This document shows positions 43,052-52,009 of a stretch of DNA of 64,000 nt, in pieces (position 1 is the first letter of the stretch; every line of letters starts with the position of its first letter). The DNA lies in NCBI GenBank assembly GCA_018650795.1, contig JABIFG010000100.1:1-64000 (forward strand), in the 5' to 3' direction. The translations under genes were made by a program, and so were the position numbers. Source of the stretch: Fidelibacterota bacterium. GTDB lineage: Bacteria; Fidelibacterota; UBA8477; JABMPR01. The notes beneath the pieces were generated by a model, which was not told where the DNA came from, searched no databases, and saw only the letters and a list, made by a program, of their open reading frames with translations.

Positions 43052-44128
43052 AGCTGTTTGAAAGAACAGCCATCCGCCTGCAATGAAAAGCACTACATCT
43101 CCAAACCAGACCGCAAATGCCGGATGAATTGAGCTGTTATAGCCTATTTTTTGTCCACCAATAAGCAGGATATAGTAAACGAAAAGAGCAATCACACTCT
43201 TTCCCACACCTACAGCTAGATTTTCCCTGGTGCCTTGGAGAGCAAAGCTGATCCCCAGAAAAATCACTATAAAACCGGTCATAACAAACGCCAATTTGAA
43301 ATGGAAATCTACTACCCACCGATGGGGATTGAGACCAAGTAGCTTTTTCTTTTCAATAAAGTCTACTAACTGAAAAACATTCATTTCGTTGGGTCTGATC
43401 TGCTCCTTAACGATATCAGCTGGAGTCAGCGTAATTGGCAGTTCATCGCTAAGGTTCATCTCTGAGAACAATAACTTTCCGGTAGCATCAAAGCGGCGAT
43501 TCAATCCTTCTGATTTATCCCAGGCCTGGAGAGAATCAATCCACTCCAGACTTGCATAATCCCATCGCTCGGTGATTCCAGAATCCTGATAAGCCAGGAT
43601 GGAAACATCCTTACCCTTATTGTTTGGAACATCGTAGGATTTAATCACCATGATATTGCCATTGACATCCTGCCGGACAACTTCCTTCATTTTCCGTGGA
43701 CTTTTCTTCGGTTTCAAAATATTCCGTGTGATTTCTTTCTGCTGATGATTGAAAGGCATAACAACGAGATTTTGAAAGATGAATTGGAATAGAGTAAAAA
43801 ATAAACCCAGAATAAGCAGGGGACGTGCAATGCGGAGCATGCTGATACCCGAAGCGCGCATCGCTGCAATTTCATAGTTCTTATTAAGTGTTCCTAGAGA
43901 GAAAACAGTAGCCAGCAGCATGCTCATGGGGAGGGCCATGTCAATAAAGTAGGGTAGGCTATAACCATAATATACTAGCATCAGGTTTAGGCCAGCCCCG
44001 GCATCAACAAAATTGTCAATTTTCTCTACAAAATCAGCAATGGTAAAGATCCCAACCAGCCCGATGAGGACAGTCCACATGGTTGAAAAAAAGGCTCGGA
44101 ACAGATATCGATCTATGAGAGAGAACAT
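43043..44128 (-). CDS. LptF/LptG-family permease
   Basis: The 361-residue protein has six predicted membrane helices, three at each end, around a large periplasmic domain (about 110-280), as in the LPS exporter permeases LptF/LptG (YjgP/YjgQ). MFSLIDRYLFRAFFSTMWTVLIGL and ALPMSMLLATVFSLGTLNKNYEIAAMRASGISMLRI are typical, the latter being the coupling-helix region for LptB. It helps lift LPS from the inner membrane. The partner permease and LptB are not nearby. It lies 19 bp downstream of the CNNM gene on the same strand. Confidence 0.88.
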   Translation of the reverse strand: MFSLIDRYLFRAFFSTMWTVLIGLVGIFTIADFVEKIDNFVDAGAGLNLMLVYYGYSLPYFIDMALPMSMLLATVFSLGTLNKNYEIAAMRASGISMLRIARPLLILGLFFTLFQFIFQNLVVMPFNHQQKEITRNILKPKKSPRKMKEVVRQDVNGNIMVIKSYDVPNNKGKDVSILAYQDSGITERWDYASLEWIDSLQAWDKSEGLNRRFDATGKLLFSEMNLSDELPITLTPADIVKEQIRPNEMNVFQLVDFIEKKKLLGLNPHRWVVDFHFKLAFVMTGFIVIFLGISFALQGTRENLAVGVGKSVIALFVYYILLIGGQKIGYNSSIHPAFAVWFGDVVLFIAGGWLFFQTAKK

Positions 44129-44147
44129 GCCCTGAAGTGATCGCTAA

Positions 44148-45347
44148 TCAGCGTTCCTGAACAAATATGGTTTCAATACGTGTGGCTGTTGAAGATGAGA
44201 TAACATAACGATGTGTCTCTGTGAGGAACTGTTCATTTTTCTGAGGGATGTGTCCCAGGCTTTCAATGAGGAATCCCGCCAGTGTCTCGTATTCACCTGG
44301 AGGAATGGCAAAATCATGTTGTTCGTTTAGTTGATCGACCTCAGCATTACCGCGGATGAGCAGCCCCTTTTCAAGCTGCTGAACCGCTGAATCTTCTTCA
44401 TCAAAGGCATCTGTGAATTCGCCAAACAACTCCTCAGACAAATCTTCCATGGTAACCAGTCCTGCTGTTCCACCGTATTCATCGATAACGATGGCAATGG
44501 ATAGACTTTTGGTCTGCATCTCACCTAATAATTCATCAGCAGCTTTGGTCTCCGGTACGAAATATACCTCCCGCATTACCTCACGGAGCTCAGTGGCTCC
44601 CCTGAAAACATCATGCAGGAAAACGATACCTTTGATGTCATCTGTGGTTTCTTCATAAACCGGAAGTTTTGAATACCCCGATTCCATAAAGGCAGTTTCA
44701 ACCTCCCCCATACTGGTATCGATGGATACCGAGGTCATGTCGGGGCGGGGGGTCATTACCTCACCGATGGAGGTATTTTTAAAAGTAAATATACGGGCAA
44801 TGGTTTGACGCTCATGCACATCCACGCCACTTTCTTCCCTGGGGTCATTGAAGAGTAGATGCAACTCCTCAGAGTCAAGGTTGGTTTGACTCTCCACGTT
44901 ATCACTCCTAAGAATTTTCCTCCTATAAAGACCAAGCAGGATGGTAATGGGATATAAAATCACTTCGAAAATTTTCACAAAGCGTCCAAAAAACAACATG
45001 GAAGCGTTGGGAAATTCACGAAAGAGTGTTTTGGGTATAATTTCACCAAAGATCAGTACACTTACGGAAATGATCAACAAAATGAGCCATTCGTTGGGAA
45101 TGACTTGGATGAGCATCACGGTTGCGAATGAAGTTGTCATAATATTGGCTATGTTATTTCCAACCAATGTGGCTGTGAGGAATTGTTCCGGGTTCTGGCT
45201 AGCCTTCATGGCTGATTTAGCGCCACGTACCTCACGTCGCTGCCAGACCTCAAGCTGAAGTCGGTTTGATGAGAGCAATGCAATTTCTGCTCCGGCAAAA
45301 ATGAAACTAAGAATCAGACCAATGACGGCGAGAATGATCTCGATCAT
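44148..45347 (-). CDS. CNNM/CorC-type hemolysin family protein
   Basis: The 399-residue protein has a DUF21 membrane domain (about 1-190; FAGAEIALLSSNRLQLEVW, LVGNNIANIMTTSFATVMLI, IFGEIIPKTLFREFPN), a CBS pair (about 205-320; MTPRPDMTSVSID and EYGGTAGLVTMEDLSEELFGE) and a CorC/HlyC terminal domain (about 325-399). These proteins act in Mg2+ or Co2+ efflux, or related transport; the old name hemolysin C is misleading. mgtE at 3 kb gives the cell a separate Mg uptake path. It is followed by the lptG-like gene 19 bp downstream. Confidence 0.9.
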   Translation of the reverse strand: MIEIILAVIGLILSFIFAGAEIALLSSNRLQLEVWQRREVRGAKSAMKASQNPEQFLTATLVGNNIANIMTTSFATVMLIQVIPNEWLILLIISVSVLIFGEIIPKTLFREFPNASMLFFGRFVKIFEVILYPITILLGLYRRKILRSDNVESQTNLDSEELHLLFNDPREESGVDVHERQTIARIFTFKNTSIGEVMTPRPDMTSVSIDTSMGEVETAFMESGYSKLPVYEETTDDIKGIVFLHDVFRGATELREVMREVYFVPETKAADELLGEMQTKSLSIAIVIDEYGGTAGLVTMEDLSEELFGEFTDAFDEEDSAVQQLEKGLLIRGNAEVDQLNEQHDFAIPPGEYETLAGFLIESLGHIPQKNEQFLTETHRYVISSSTATRIETIFVQER

Positions 45348-45575
45348 TGAGGGGCGCTATTGTTTGGAAGATTGCTAGTCATTTTCTCGTTCAACATACA
45401 AACAATATAATTCGATTCAAGCTTGAACCATAGGGTGGTCTTAGGCTTTCCCAACAACTTCAAAATGAAGAATTGTGGAAAATCAGTCATTTGGCTGTCG
45501 TTTCATTGTCCATTATTTGCAGGATGTTTAAAATTCGAGTTTTATCAGCCCCGATGACGATTATTCTATAAGCCT

Positions 45576-46232
45576 ATGGTATTCTCCACTAGATATTCTG
45601 CCTGCGAATTTCAACTTACTCAATCCTGGAACGAGCTTCAGAACTCTGAGCAGCAGAAAATGTTTCTCCTGGGGGTTCTGGTCATCGCCACGACACTCAA
45701 CGATCAGGACATGTTAAATACCTGGATACCCCAATGCTCAGGTATTCTGGATGAAGAGGCTATGGAAGAAGTCATCCTTCAGACACTCCTCTTTGCAGGG
45801 TTCCCCAGAACCATCGAGGCCCTTAAACAATTGAGGACGCATTTTCCAGTAAAACGTGGTACCAAACACGTGAGTGATCACAAACAAGCCGGTGAAGCAA
45901 CTAGTCAGATCATTTATGGTAAATATCATTCAAAGCTGAAACAGGTCATGGATGCATTGCACCCCGATTTAACAAGATGGATGATTGAGGATGGCTATGG
46001 ACGCATTCTGTCCCGTCCCGGCCTCACGCTTCAAGAGAGGGAAATATCGGTTATTGCTTCTCTAATAAGTTCTGGAATGATCAATCAGTACCGAGCCCAT
46101 CTTCGAGGTGCCTTACTAGCAGGTGTATCCAGGGTTGATATCATTTGGTTTACGAACACCTTCCAATGTATAATTGCCGCCGACTTGAGAGCCGACTTTA
46201 ATAGTGTAACTCAAGAGATGCTAAAGTCATGA
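45576..46232 (+). CDS. carboxymuconolactone decarboxylase-like protein
   Basis: The 218-residue protein has two similar helical halves like the CMD/AhpD superfamily. The C-terminal half reads LTLQEREISVIASLISSGMINQYRAHLRGALLAGVSRVDII, close to CMD proteins, where AhpD has a CxxC; there is no Cys pair here, so peroxide reduction is unlikely. The reaction is unknown. The start is set by a TGA just upstream, though no ribosome site is visible. It precedes murQ by 70 bp but shares no clear function. Confidence 0.72.
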   Translation: MVFSTRYSACEFQLTQSWNELQNSEQQKMFLLGVLVIATTLNDQDMLNTWIPQCSGILDEEAMEEVILQTLLFAGFPRTIEALKQLRTHFPVKRGTKHVSDHKQAGEATSQIIYGKYHSKLKQVMDALHPDLTRWMIEDGYGRILSRPGLTLQEREISVIASLISSGMINQYRAHLRGALLAGVSRVDIIWFTNTFQCIIAADLRADFNSVTQEMLKS

Positions 46233-46302
46233 TTAATGAGGATGAGGCTGAAAAGGCAAGAAATTTTAGAAGTAAGTATTATGTGGTGGGAGCTATAAGA
46301 AA

Positions 46303-47229
46303 ATGACATCGAAATTAGGCAAACTTTTAACCGAACAACGCAATCCGGAAAGCCTGAAACTGGATTCGTCTTCAATTCGTGAAATCCTTGAAATCATAAA
46401 CAGGGAAGACCATGTCATCGCTGGCAGAGTTGCCGAACAAATGGATCATATCACAAAAGCCACAGAACTGGTGGATCAAGCTTTTCAGCGTGATGGCCGC
46501 TTGATCTATGTGGGAGCCGGGACTTCCGGAAGGCTGGGTGTCTTGGATGCTTCTGAAATACCACCGACTTTTAACGCCAGCCCCGACAGAGTTCAAGGCT
46601 TCATCGCTGGTGGTGATACAGCCTTGCGAACCGCAGTTGAGGGCGCTGAAGATTTCCCAGATGATGGCCGTAAGCTTATCGATGATATCGGTGTAGCTGA
46701 AAATGATGTCGTCATGGGCATCGCCACCAGTGGAGTTACTCCTTATGTGTTGGGTGCACTGGAACGTGGGCGAGAATTGGGAGCGGCTACCGTATTTTTC
46801 ACCTGTGCCGATAGAAATCACATTGATATCAATGTGGATGTACTGATCTCCGTGCCTGTGGGACCTGAAGTAATTACAGGCTCAACCCGTATGAAATCTG
46901 GAACGGCTACCAAACTGGTTCTCAATATGATTACTACAACAGCCATGGTTAAACGAGGTAAGGTCTACGAAAACCTGATGGTAGATTTGAAGGCTACCAA
47001 TATCAAACTGGAAGATAGAGCCCGTCGAATTGTTTCCACGATAACTAGCTGCAGTTATGAGGAAGCAACCGAGTTACTCGTGCAATCTGATAACTATGTT
47101 AAGGTGGCCCTGGTCATGCATAAAAGCCATGCTTCGGCGACAGAAAGTCGACTATATTTGGATCGATTTGATGGTAATGTTCGCCAGGCTGTTGATGAAC
47201 TTGAAAAAACCCAGACCCCTAAGAAATAG
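46303..47229 (+). CDS. murQ: N-acetylmuramic acid 6-phosphate etherase
   Basis: The 308-residue protein matches MurQ: TEQRNPESLKLDSSS at the N-terminus, the SIS domain with YVGAGTSGRLGVLDASEIPPTF, GEDFPDDG-type loop, TSGVTPYVLGALERGRE, TGSTRMKSGTATKLVLNMITT and MVDLKATNIKLEDRARRIV. It splits MurNAc-6-phosphate into GlcNAc-6-phosphate and lactate during peptidoglycan recycling. GGAG is 9 bases before the ATG. It is followed 21 bp later by the phosphomannomutase gene. A MurP transporter and an anhydro-MurNAc kinase are not in the window. Confidence 0.96.
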   Translation: MTSKLGKLLTEQRNPESLKLDSSSIREILEIINREDHVIAGRVAEQMDHITKATELVDQAFQRDGRLIYVGAGTSGRLGVLDASEIPPTFNASPDRVQGFIAGGDTALRTAVEGAEDFPDDGRKLIDDIGVAENDVVMGIATSGVTPYVLGALERGRELGAATVFFTCADRNHIDINVDVLISVPVGPEVITGSTRMKSGTATKLVLNMITTTAMVKRGKVYENLMVDLKATNIKLEDRARRIVSTITSCSYEEATELLVQSDNYVKVALVMHKSHASATESRLYLDRFDGNVRQAVDELEKTQTPKK

Positions 47230-47250
47230 AGGTCGCAGGAGAATTATTAG

Positions 47251-48621
47251 ATGAATGTAAATGATTTTATTTTTAGAGAGTATGATATTCGTGGGGAAGT
47301 TGCAGTAGATTTTCCTGAAGAGGTCGTGGTTGCGCTGGGGCGTGCCTTTGCGTCAATTGTAAAACGTCGTGGCGGGAAGAAGATTACGCTATCTGGTGAT
47401 GTGAGACTCACAACTCCTCAGCTAAAAGAGTATTTTAAAGCCGGCGCATTGTCTACAGGAATTGATGTCATGGATATCGGTATCCTACCTACACCAGGAA
47501 ACTATTTTAGCGTCTTCCATTTTGAAGATGTGGACGGTGCCTGTCAGATCACAGGCTCCCACAATCCACCAGAGTTTAATGGATTCAAACTGACCTATGA
47601 TCAACTCGCCTTTTTTGGTCAGGATATCCAGGACATGCTCGCACTCATCAAAAAGGATGATTATGAAGTGGGCAACGGTACTGCCTCAGACTATGACCTG
47701 TTGCCAGAGTATATGGATAATGTAGTCAAGGGCATTGATCTCAAACGACCTATGCGAATTGTAGTTGATGCTGGAAATGCCGCAGGAGCACTCTGTGCCC
47801 CGGAAGTATATGAAAGAATGGGTTGTGAAGTCACCGCACTGTATTGTGATGTTGATGGAACCTTCCCCAATCACCATCCCGATCCGACTGTGCCAGCCAA
47901 TTTGAAGGATATCCAGGACGAAGTAAAACGTGGTGGATATGATGTCGGGATCGCTTTTGATGGTGACGCTGATCGTCTGGGCATCATCGATGAAAAAGGT
48001 CAAGTCGTCTGGGCAGACTATCAGATGATCCTGTTTGCACAGGATGTGATCAAATCCAAAGATGATAAAATTATTTTTGATGTAAAATGCTCGCAGGCAC
48101 TTGAGGAAAAAATCCTGGAATTTGGCGGAACTCCCGTCATGTACAAAACAGGTCATTCCCACATCAAATCTCATATGAAAACACTCAAATCACCCTTTTC
48201 AGGGGAAATGAGCGGCCACCTTTTCTTCGCAGATAGATATTTTGGTTTTGATGATGCCATCTACAACGGCGGTCGTATGCTGGAATTGCTTTCCAAATCC
48301 AATCGCCCACTTTCAGAGATGGTTGATGAACTACCCAAGTACTATTCAACACCAGAGATCAGACTAACCTGTAACTCAGACTCCGAGAAATTTGAGATCG
48401 CTGAAAAAGCGGCCATTTATTTCAAAGAAAACTATGATTGCATCGATGTAGATGGTGTACGTATTCGGTTTGGAGATGGATGGGGTCTGGTGAGAGCATC
48501 AAACACTCAACCTGTACTGGTTGTAAGATTTGAAGCGAAAACGGCTGAGCGGATGGAAGAAATTCAAACTTTAGTTATGAACAAAATTGGGGAGTTTGGC
48601 GAGGTCCGCCTTGACGACTGA
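47251..48621 (+). CDS. phosphomannomutase/phosphoglucomutase
   Basis: The 456-residue protein follows the alpha-D-phosphohexomutase plan: FREYDIRGE, active-site Ser in ITGSHNPPEFNGFK (about 108), metal loop DGDADRLGI (about 235), sugar-specificity loop GEMSGHLFFADRYFGFDDAIYNG (the GEMSGH variety typical of PMM/PGM) and terminal phosphate-binding RASNTQPVLVVRFEA. It makes mannose-1-P or glucose-1-P and would feed the sugar nucleotidyltransferases and manA (58 kb) of this window. Its 3' end overlaps fni by 11 bases. Confidence 0.95.
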   Translation: MNVNDFIFREYDIRGEVAVDFPEEVVVALGRAFASIVKRRGGKKITLSGDVRLTTPQLKEYFKAGALSTGIDVMDIGILPTPGNYFSVFHFEDVDGACQITGSHNPPEFNGFKLTYDQLAFFGQDIQDMLALIKKDDYEVGNGTASDYDLLPEYMDNVVKGIDLKRPMRIVVDAGNAAGALCAPEVYERMGCEVTALYCDVDGTFPNHHPDPTVPANLKDIQDEVKRGGYDVGIAFDGDADRLGIIDEKGQVVWADYQMILFAQDVIKSKDDKIIFDVKCSQALEEKILEFGGTPVMYKTGHSHIKSHMKTLKSPFSGEMSGHLFFADRYFGFDDAIYNGGRMLELLSKSNRPLSEMVDELPKYYSTPEIRLTCNSDSEKFEIAEKAAIYFKENYDCIDVDGVRIRFGDGWGLVRASNTQPVLVVRFEAKTAERMEEIQTLVMNKIGEFGEVRLDD

Positions 48622-49645
48622 CATTGAACAACGTAAGCGAGATCATCTGAATCTCGCTCAGGATGAGGCTTTAAACTTTTCGATCTCTGCTGGATTTGAT
48701 CGCTGGAGATTCATCCATAACGCACTCCCTGAATTAAACCTCAGCGATGTTGATACCCGCACGATATTCTTAGGAAAAGAGTTGCAGTTTCCCCTACTCA
48801 TCAGCTCGATGAGTGGCGGGGTTAAGGAGAGCTTCAATTTCAATGCAACGCTTGCTTCGGCTGCTGAGGAAGTGGGCTGTGCCTTGGCTCTGGGAAGCAT
48901 TCGGGTTGCCCTGGAAAATGAAAGCGTCCGTGACAGTTTTTTGATAGCCAGAGAAAAGGCACCAACAGCCATCATCATGGCAAATCTGGGTATTGCACAG
49001 ATTATGAGTTCTCAATCTATTGACAGGGTAGCGACCTTCTGCGATGATCTAAAGGCAAATGCGCTGATCATTCATTTGAATTCCCTGCAGGAGGCGTTTC
49101 AACCTGAAGGAGATACCCAATTCGAGGGAGCCTTGAAAGCCATCGAGACGTGGGTGTGTGAATTCCCTCTACCTGTTGTTATCAAAGAGGTAGGTCAAGG
49201 TCTTTCTCTTGGAGTGATTGCAAGACTTAAGGATGTAGGCGTTGAAATTATCGATATTGCAGGTGCCGGAGGTAGTAATTGGATTTCAATCGAACGCGAA
49301 CGTCTATCAGATGATCAGGTCATTCTGAAACAAACGGCCGAGGAGTTTGCTAATTGGGGTGAACCAACTGCTGAGATTTTGGAAAACCTGGCAACAGATC
49401 AGTTTGTCATTGCCAGCGGTGGGCTAAAACAATCACTTGATCTAGCCAAAGCGATCGCTTTGGGTGCCAATATGGGTGGGGTTGCAGGGGTATTGCTGAG
49501 GCAGGCCTTAAAAGCTGATACTGCTGGACTGAGTGAAGTTTTGCTAGTATGGAAGAGAACTCTGGAAATGGCCATGTTTGGTGTTGGAGTGCGTACGATT
49601 GATGAATTGAAGGGGAATCGCAGTCTCTTACATAAAATTGGCTGA
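48611..49645 (+). CDS. fni: type 2 isopentenyl-diphosphate delta-isomerase
   Basis: The 344-residue protein is the FMN-dependent type 2 IPP isomerase. N-terminal RKRDHLNLAQDEALNF, SSMSGGVKESF, VKEVGQGLSLGVIARLKDVGVEIIDIAGAGGSNWISIE and the C-terminal ASGGLKQSLDLAKAIALGANMGGVAGVLLRQALK flavin-phosphate region are all present. It interconverts IPP and DMAPP. The start is a TTG at 48611, because GAGG lies 6 bases before it; the earlier TTG at 48587 lacks one. It overlaps the mutase gene by 11 bases, and the next gene is a prenyl synthase, a good functional fit. Confidence 0.93.
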   Translation: MTTDIEQRKRDHLNLAQDEALNFSISAGFDRWRFIHNALPELNLSDVDTRTIFLGKELQFPLLISSMSGGVKESFNFNATLASAAEEVGCALALGSIRVALENESVRDSFLIAREKAPTAIIMANLGIAQIMSSQSIDRVATFCDDLKANALIIHLNSLQEAFQPEGDTQFEGALKAIETWVCEFPLPVVIKEVGQGLSLGVIARLKDVGVEIIDIAGAGGSNWISIERERLSDDQVILKQTAEEFANWGEPTAEILENLATDQFVIASGGLKQSLDLAKAIALGANMGGVAGVLLRQALKADTAGLSEVLLVWKRTLEMAMFGVGVRTIDELKGNRSLLHKIG

Positions 49646-49680
49646 CGAATCTGTTGAAGGAAGGTATCAAGAAAGAATAT

Positions 49681-50661
49681 ATGGATATTGATGTAAGAAA
49701 TAGAATTCAGGAATGGCGCTCAGCCATATCGCAACATCTCCACAATCCGAGCTTTGATGCTGAACCTGCTTATCTCTCAGAACCAATGAATTATGCTCTA
49801 CAGGCAGAAGGCAAGATGCTGCGACCAGCACTGTGCCTGGCTGCTGCAGAAGCAGTCGGGGGTGACTGGCGTGATGCAGTTACGGTGGGAACAGCATTGG
49901 AAATCTTTCATACCTTCACGCTTGTTCACGATGATATCATGGATGGTGATGAGCTCAGACGAGGGATCCCATCCCTCCATAAAGCATTTGGAGACAATCG
50001 TGCTCTGTTGAGTGGGGACACTCTACTTTTATATGTTTATCAACTTCTTTCAAATGTTGATGAATCCAAATTCCTCAGGGTATTCCGTGTCTTTAATGAT
50101 GGCGCTATGGATGTGTGCAAGGGCCAGGGCTGGGATATGGAATTTGAAAATAATGACCAGGTCGAGCCCCAGCAATATGAGATGATGATTGACCTAAAAA
50201 CCGGAGCCCTCATCAAACTTGCCTGCCATCTCGGTGGGATTGTAGGAGGGGGCAGTGATGCTGCCATCGAAGCTTTGTCTCGCTTTGGATTACTTTTGGG
50301 AAGAGCATTTCAGATGCAGGATGACCTGCTTGAAGTGACATCTTCATCAGCCACTATGGGCAAGAGTCTCGGAAGCGATGTACTTAATGAGAAAAAGACT
50401 TGGATCTGGATCGACTTGAAAAGCAGGTTGAGTGAAGCCGAACTAGATGAGTGGCAATCCATTCAGAAAGGTGGTCAGTTGGAAGATCATCATCGTGTTC
50501 AGGTCGAACAATGGATGATAGATCATGGCACCATTAAACGGGCTCAAGAGTTGATCAACTCCTGGATTTCTGAGGCGGACGCTTTGATAAGTTCATCTTT
50601 ATTCAAAAATGCTGACATGCTCAAAGCTTTATCAGATATTATCCTCAATCGACAAAATTGA
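49681..50661 (+). CDS. polyprenyl synthetase (FPP/GGPP synthase-like)
   Basis: The 326-residue protein is of the all-helical isoprenyl diphosphate synthase type. The first Asp-rich motif is DDIMDGDELRRG (about 87, with HTFTLVHDD before), KTGALIKLACHLGG follows, and the second motif is FQMQDDLLEVTSS (about 214), which ends in E in place of the usual third Asp. It condenses IPP from the adjacent fni path into C15-C20 or longer chains. A TTG at 49654 is an alternative start with no ribosome site; AAGAAAGA is near the chosen ATG. Confidence 0.9.
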   Translation: MDIDVRNRIQEWRSAISQHLHNPSFDAEPAYLSEPMNYALQAEGKMLRPALCLAAAEAVGGDWRDAVTVGTALEIFHTFTLVHDDIMDGDELRRGIPSLHKAFGDNRALLSGDTLLLYVYQLLSNVDESKFLRVFRVFNDGAMDVCKGQGWDMEFENNDQVEPQQYEMMIDLKTGALIKLACHLGGIVGGGSDAAIEALSRFGLLLGRAFQMQDDLLEVTSSSATMGKSLGSDVLNEKKTWIWIDLKSRLSEAELDEWQSIQKGGQLEDHHRVQVEQWMIDHGTIKRAQELINSWISEADALISSSLFKNADMLKALSDIILNRQN

Positions 50662-50792
50662 CATAATCATTCCGCTTATACCCTGTCTCCCCAGAAGTGT
50701 TAAAGATCACAAGTTTACCACAATCCTGCTATTTTTGCTGTGAGTGTTTGACATTTGACTGTTTTTAGAACTAAGTTTAGCCTGGTGATGAA

Positions 50793-51380
50793 ATGATTGA
50801 AGTTATTGTCAAAAACATTCTCTTTTTTGCCCAGGCTGCAGCCCCGGGTTATACCCTGTTCCTTCAGATGAAGGATGATGATGAGCGTAGTCTGCCAATT
50901 GTAGTTGGTCAATTCGAAGCCCAGGCGATTGCACTAGCCCTGGAACAGATTCATTTAGATCGTCCCATGACACATGATCTTCTATCCCAGGTCATTACCA
51001 ATATGACTGAAGGCTTAGAAAGTGTGTCTATTCAGAAACTAAAAGAAGGTACCTTTTACGCCGAATTAAACGTAAGAAATGAAAATGGGATTGAAAAAAT
51101 TGATGCCCGCCCCAGTGATGCCATTGCATTGGCCCTACGTGCCAGAGTTCCTATAAAGGTATCGAGGGAGATCTTTGATGAGGCTTCCATTCCCATGCCA
51201 ATTACCAATGAAGGAGAGCAAAAGTCAGAGCCATCTCTAGCTGACAATGTAGGCGAAATTACTCGCCGGGCAGAATTGCGCTTTGACTTGGAACGTGATC
51301 TTAGAGAGGCTGTTTCTACAGAAGAATACGAAAAAGCTGCCTTAATCAGGGACAGATTAAACGCCTTATCCGTCTCTTGA
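50793..51380 (+). CDS. bifunctional nuclease domain protein (DUF151) with C-terminal UVR motif
   Basis: The 195-residue protein has a BFN/DUF151 domain at about 1-130 (LPIVVGQFEAQAIALALEQ, RPMTHDLL, IDARPSDAIALALRARVPIKVS) and a UvrB/UvrC helical motif at the end (LRFDLERDLREAVSTEEYEKAALIRDRLNAL). The combination is common in FCB and other phyla. The domain is linked to nuclease activity in plants, but bacterial function is not settled; the UVR tail suggests contact with protein-quality (Clp-like) or DNA repair partners. It is convergent with the CcmH-like gene 14 bp away. Confidence 0.88.
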   Translation: MIEVIVKNILFFAQAAAPGYTLFLQMKDDDERSLPIVVGQFEAQAIALALEQIHLDRPMTHDLLSQVITNMTEGLESVSIQKLKEGTFYAELNVRNENGIEKIDARPSDAIALALRARVPIKVSREIFDEASIPMPITNEGEQKSEPSLADNVGEITRRAELRFDLERDLREAVSTEEYEKAALIRDRLNALSVS

Positions 51381-51394
51381 ATACCTGGCTACAA

Positions 51395-51898
51395 TTAGTC
51401 TAAATCTGAAAGCTCAGACTCAATTTTGTTAAGGGTCTCATCTGACAATTGACCCTTGGGGGCAGAGACCTGTTTGCTAGCCTGTAATTTTTTCAGCGCA
51501 TATCCGAGTATGATCAATCCAACAAGACTAAACAGAACCACCATCCAATAAGAGACCTTGCCAACAGTTTCACTGGCTTTTGGTGATGCCAAGATGCGAT
51601 TCCCGTAGGGCTGCTTGGTTCGAGGATCAATGGAATTTCTGAAATGATCCAAAACTTCATCGGTACTTTTTCCCTCAATCAGCAAGCGGCGAATCGTGAT
51701 TTTGGCTTCTTCCGTCATCTGGTTTTTACCATGCATATAAACTGGACCACCAAAGCAACAGGTTGCCATGAGGTTCTTTTCCAGGTAAATCGCCTGCTCA
51801 TTTTGCTTGTCGGTCAGTTTCTGATTGTAGAATTCATAATCTTGAGCACTCAGCGTACTCACTAGGGCTATCAATAGGATAAGTATCTTCATTTTCAT
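51395..51898 (-). CDS. CcmH-like cytochrome c maturation protein with CC motif
   Basis: The 167-residue protein has a signal peptide (MKMKILILLIALVSTLSA), a CcmH/NrfF-like domain at about 25-110 and one membrane helix (VSYWMVVLFSLVGLIILGYAL) before a charged tail. The CcmH redox motif LRCxxC is replaced by LMATCCFGGPVYMH, with two adjacent Cys. A CC form is seen in some other phyla. RRLLIEGKSTDEVLDHFRNSIDPRTKQPYGNRILASP matches the family. It presumably acts in haem attachment to apocytochromes. No other ccm genes are in the window, so the c-type cytochrome here may be the CX4CH protein at 12.4 kb. Its ATG has no clear ribosome site. Confidence 0.75.
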   Translation of the reverse strand: MKMKILILLIALVSTLSAQDYEFYNQKLTDKQNEQAIYLEKNLMATCCFGGPVYMHGKNQMTEEAKITIRRLLIEGKSTDEVLDHFRNSIDPRTKQPYGNRILASPKASETVGKVSYWMVVLFSLVGLIILGYALKKLQASKQVSAPKGQLSDETLNKIESELSDLD

Positions 51899-52009
51899 GT
51901 GGAGAATCTAGCCGAGAAAATAGGGTTCTCAATGGAAATTCATTGTCGAGAGGGGGATTGCATAGCATTTTGCAGCCCTGTTAATTGAAGAGAAAAATAA
52001 GGAAATGTC

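Noticed and set aside
46372-46821. Minus-strand reading frame of about 150 codons inside murQ
   Set aside because: The plus-strand murQ is complete and well supported; the reverse frame has no ribosome site or recognisable motif.
48587-48610. Earlier TTG start for fni
   Set aside because: It has no ribosome site, while the TTG at 48611 has GAGG 6 bases before it.
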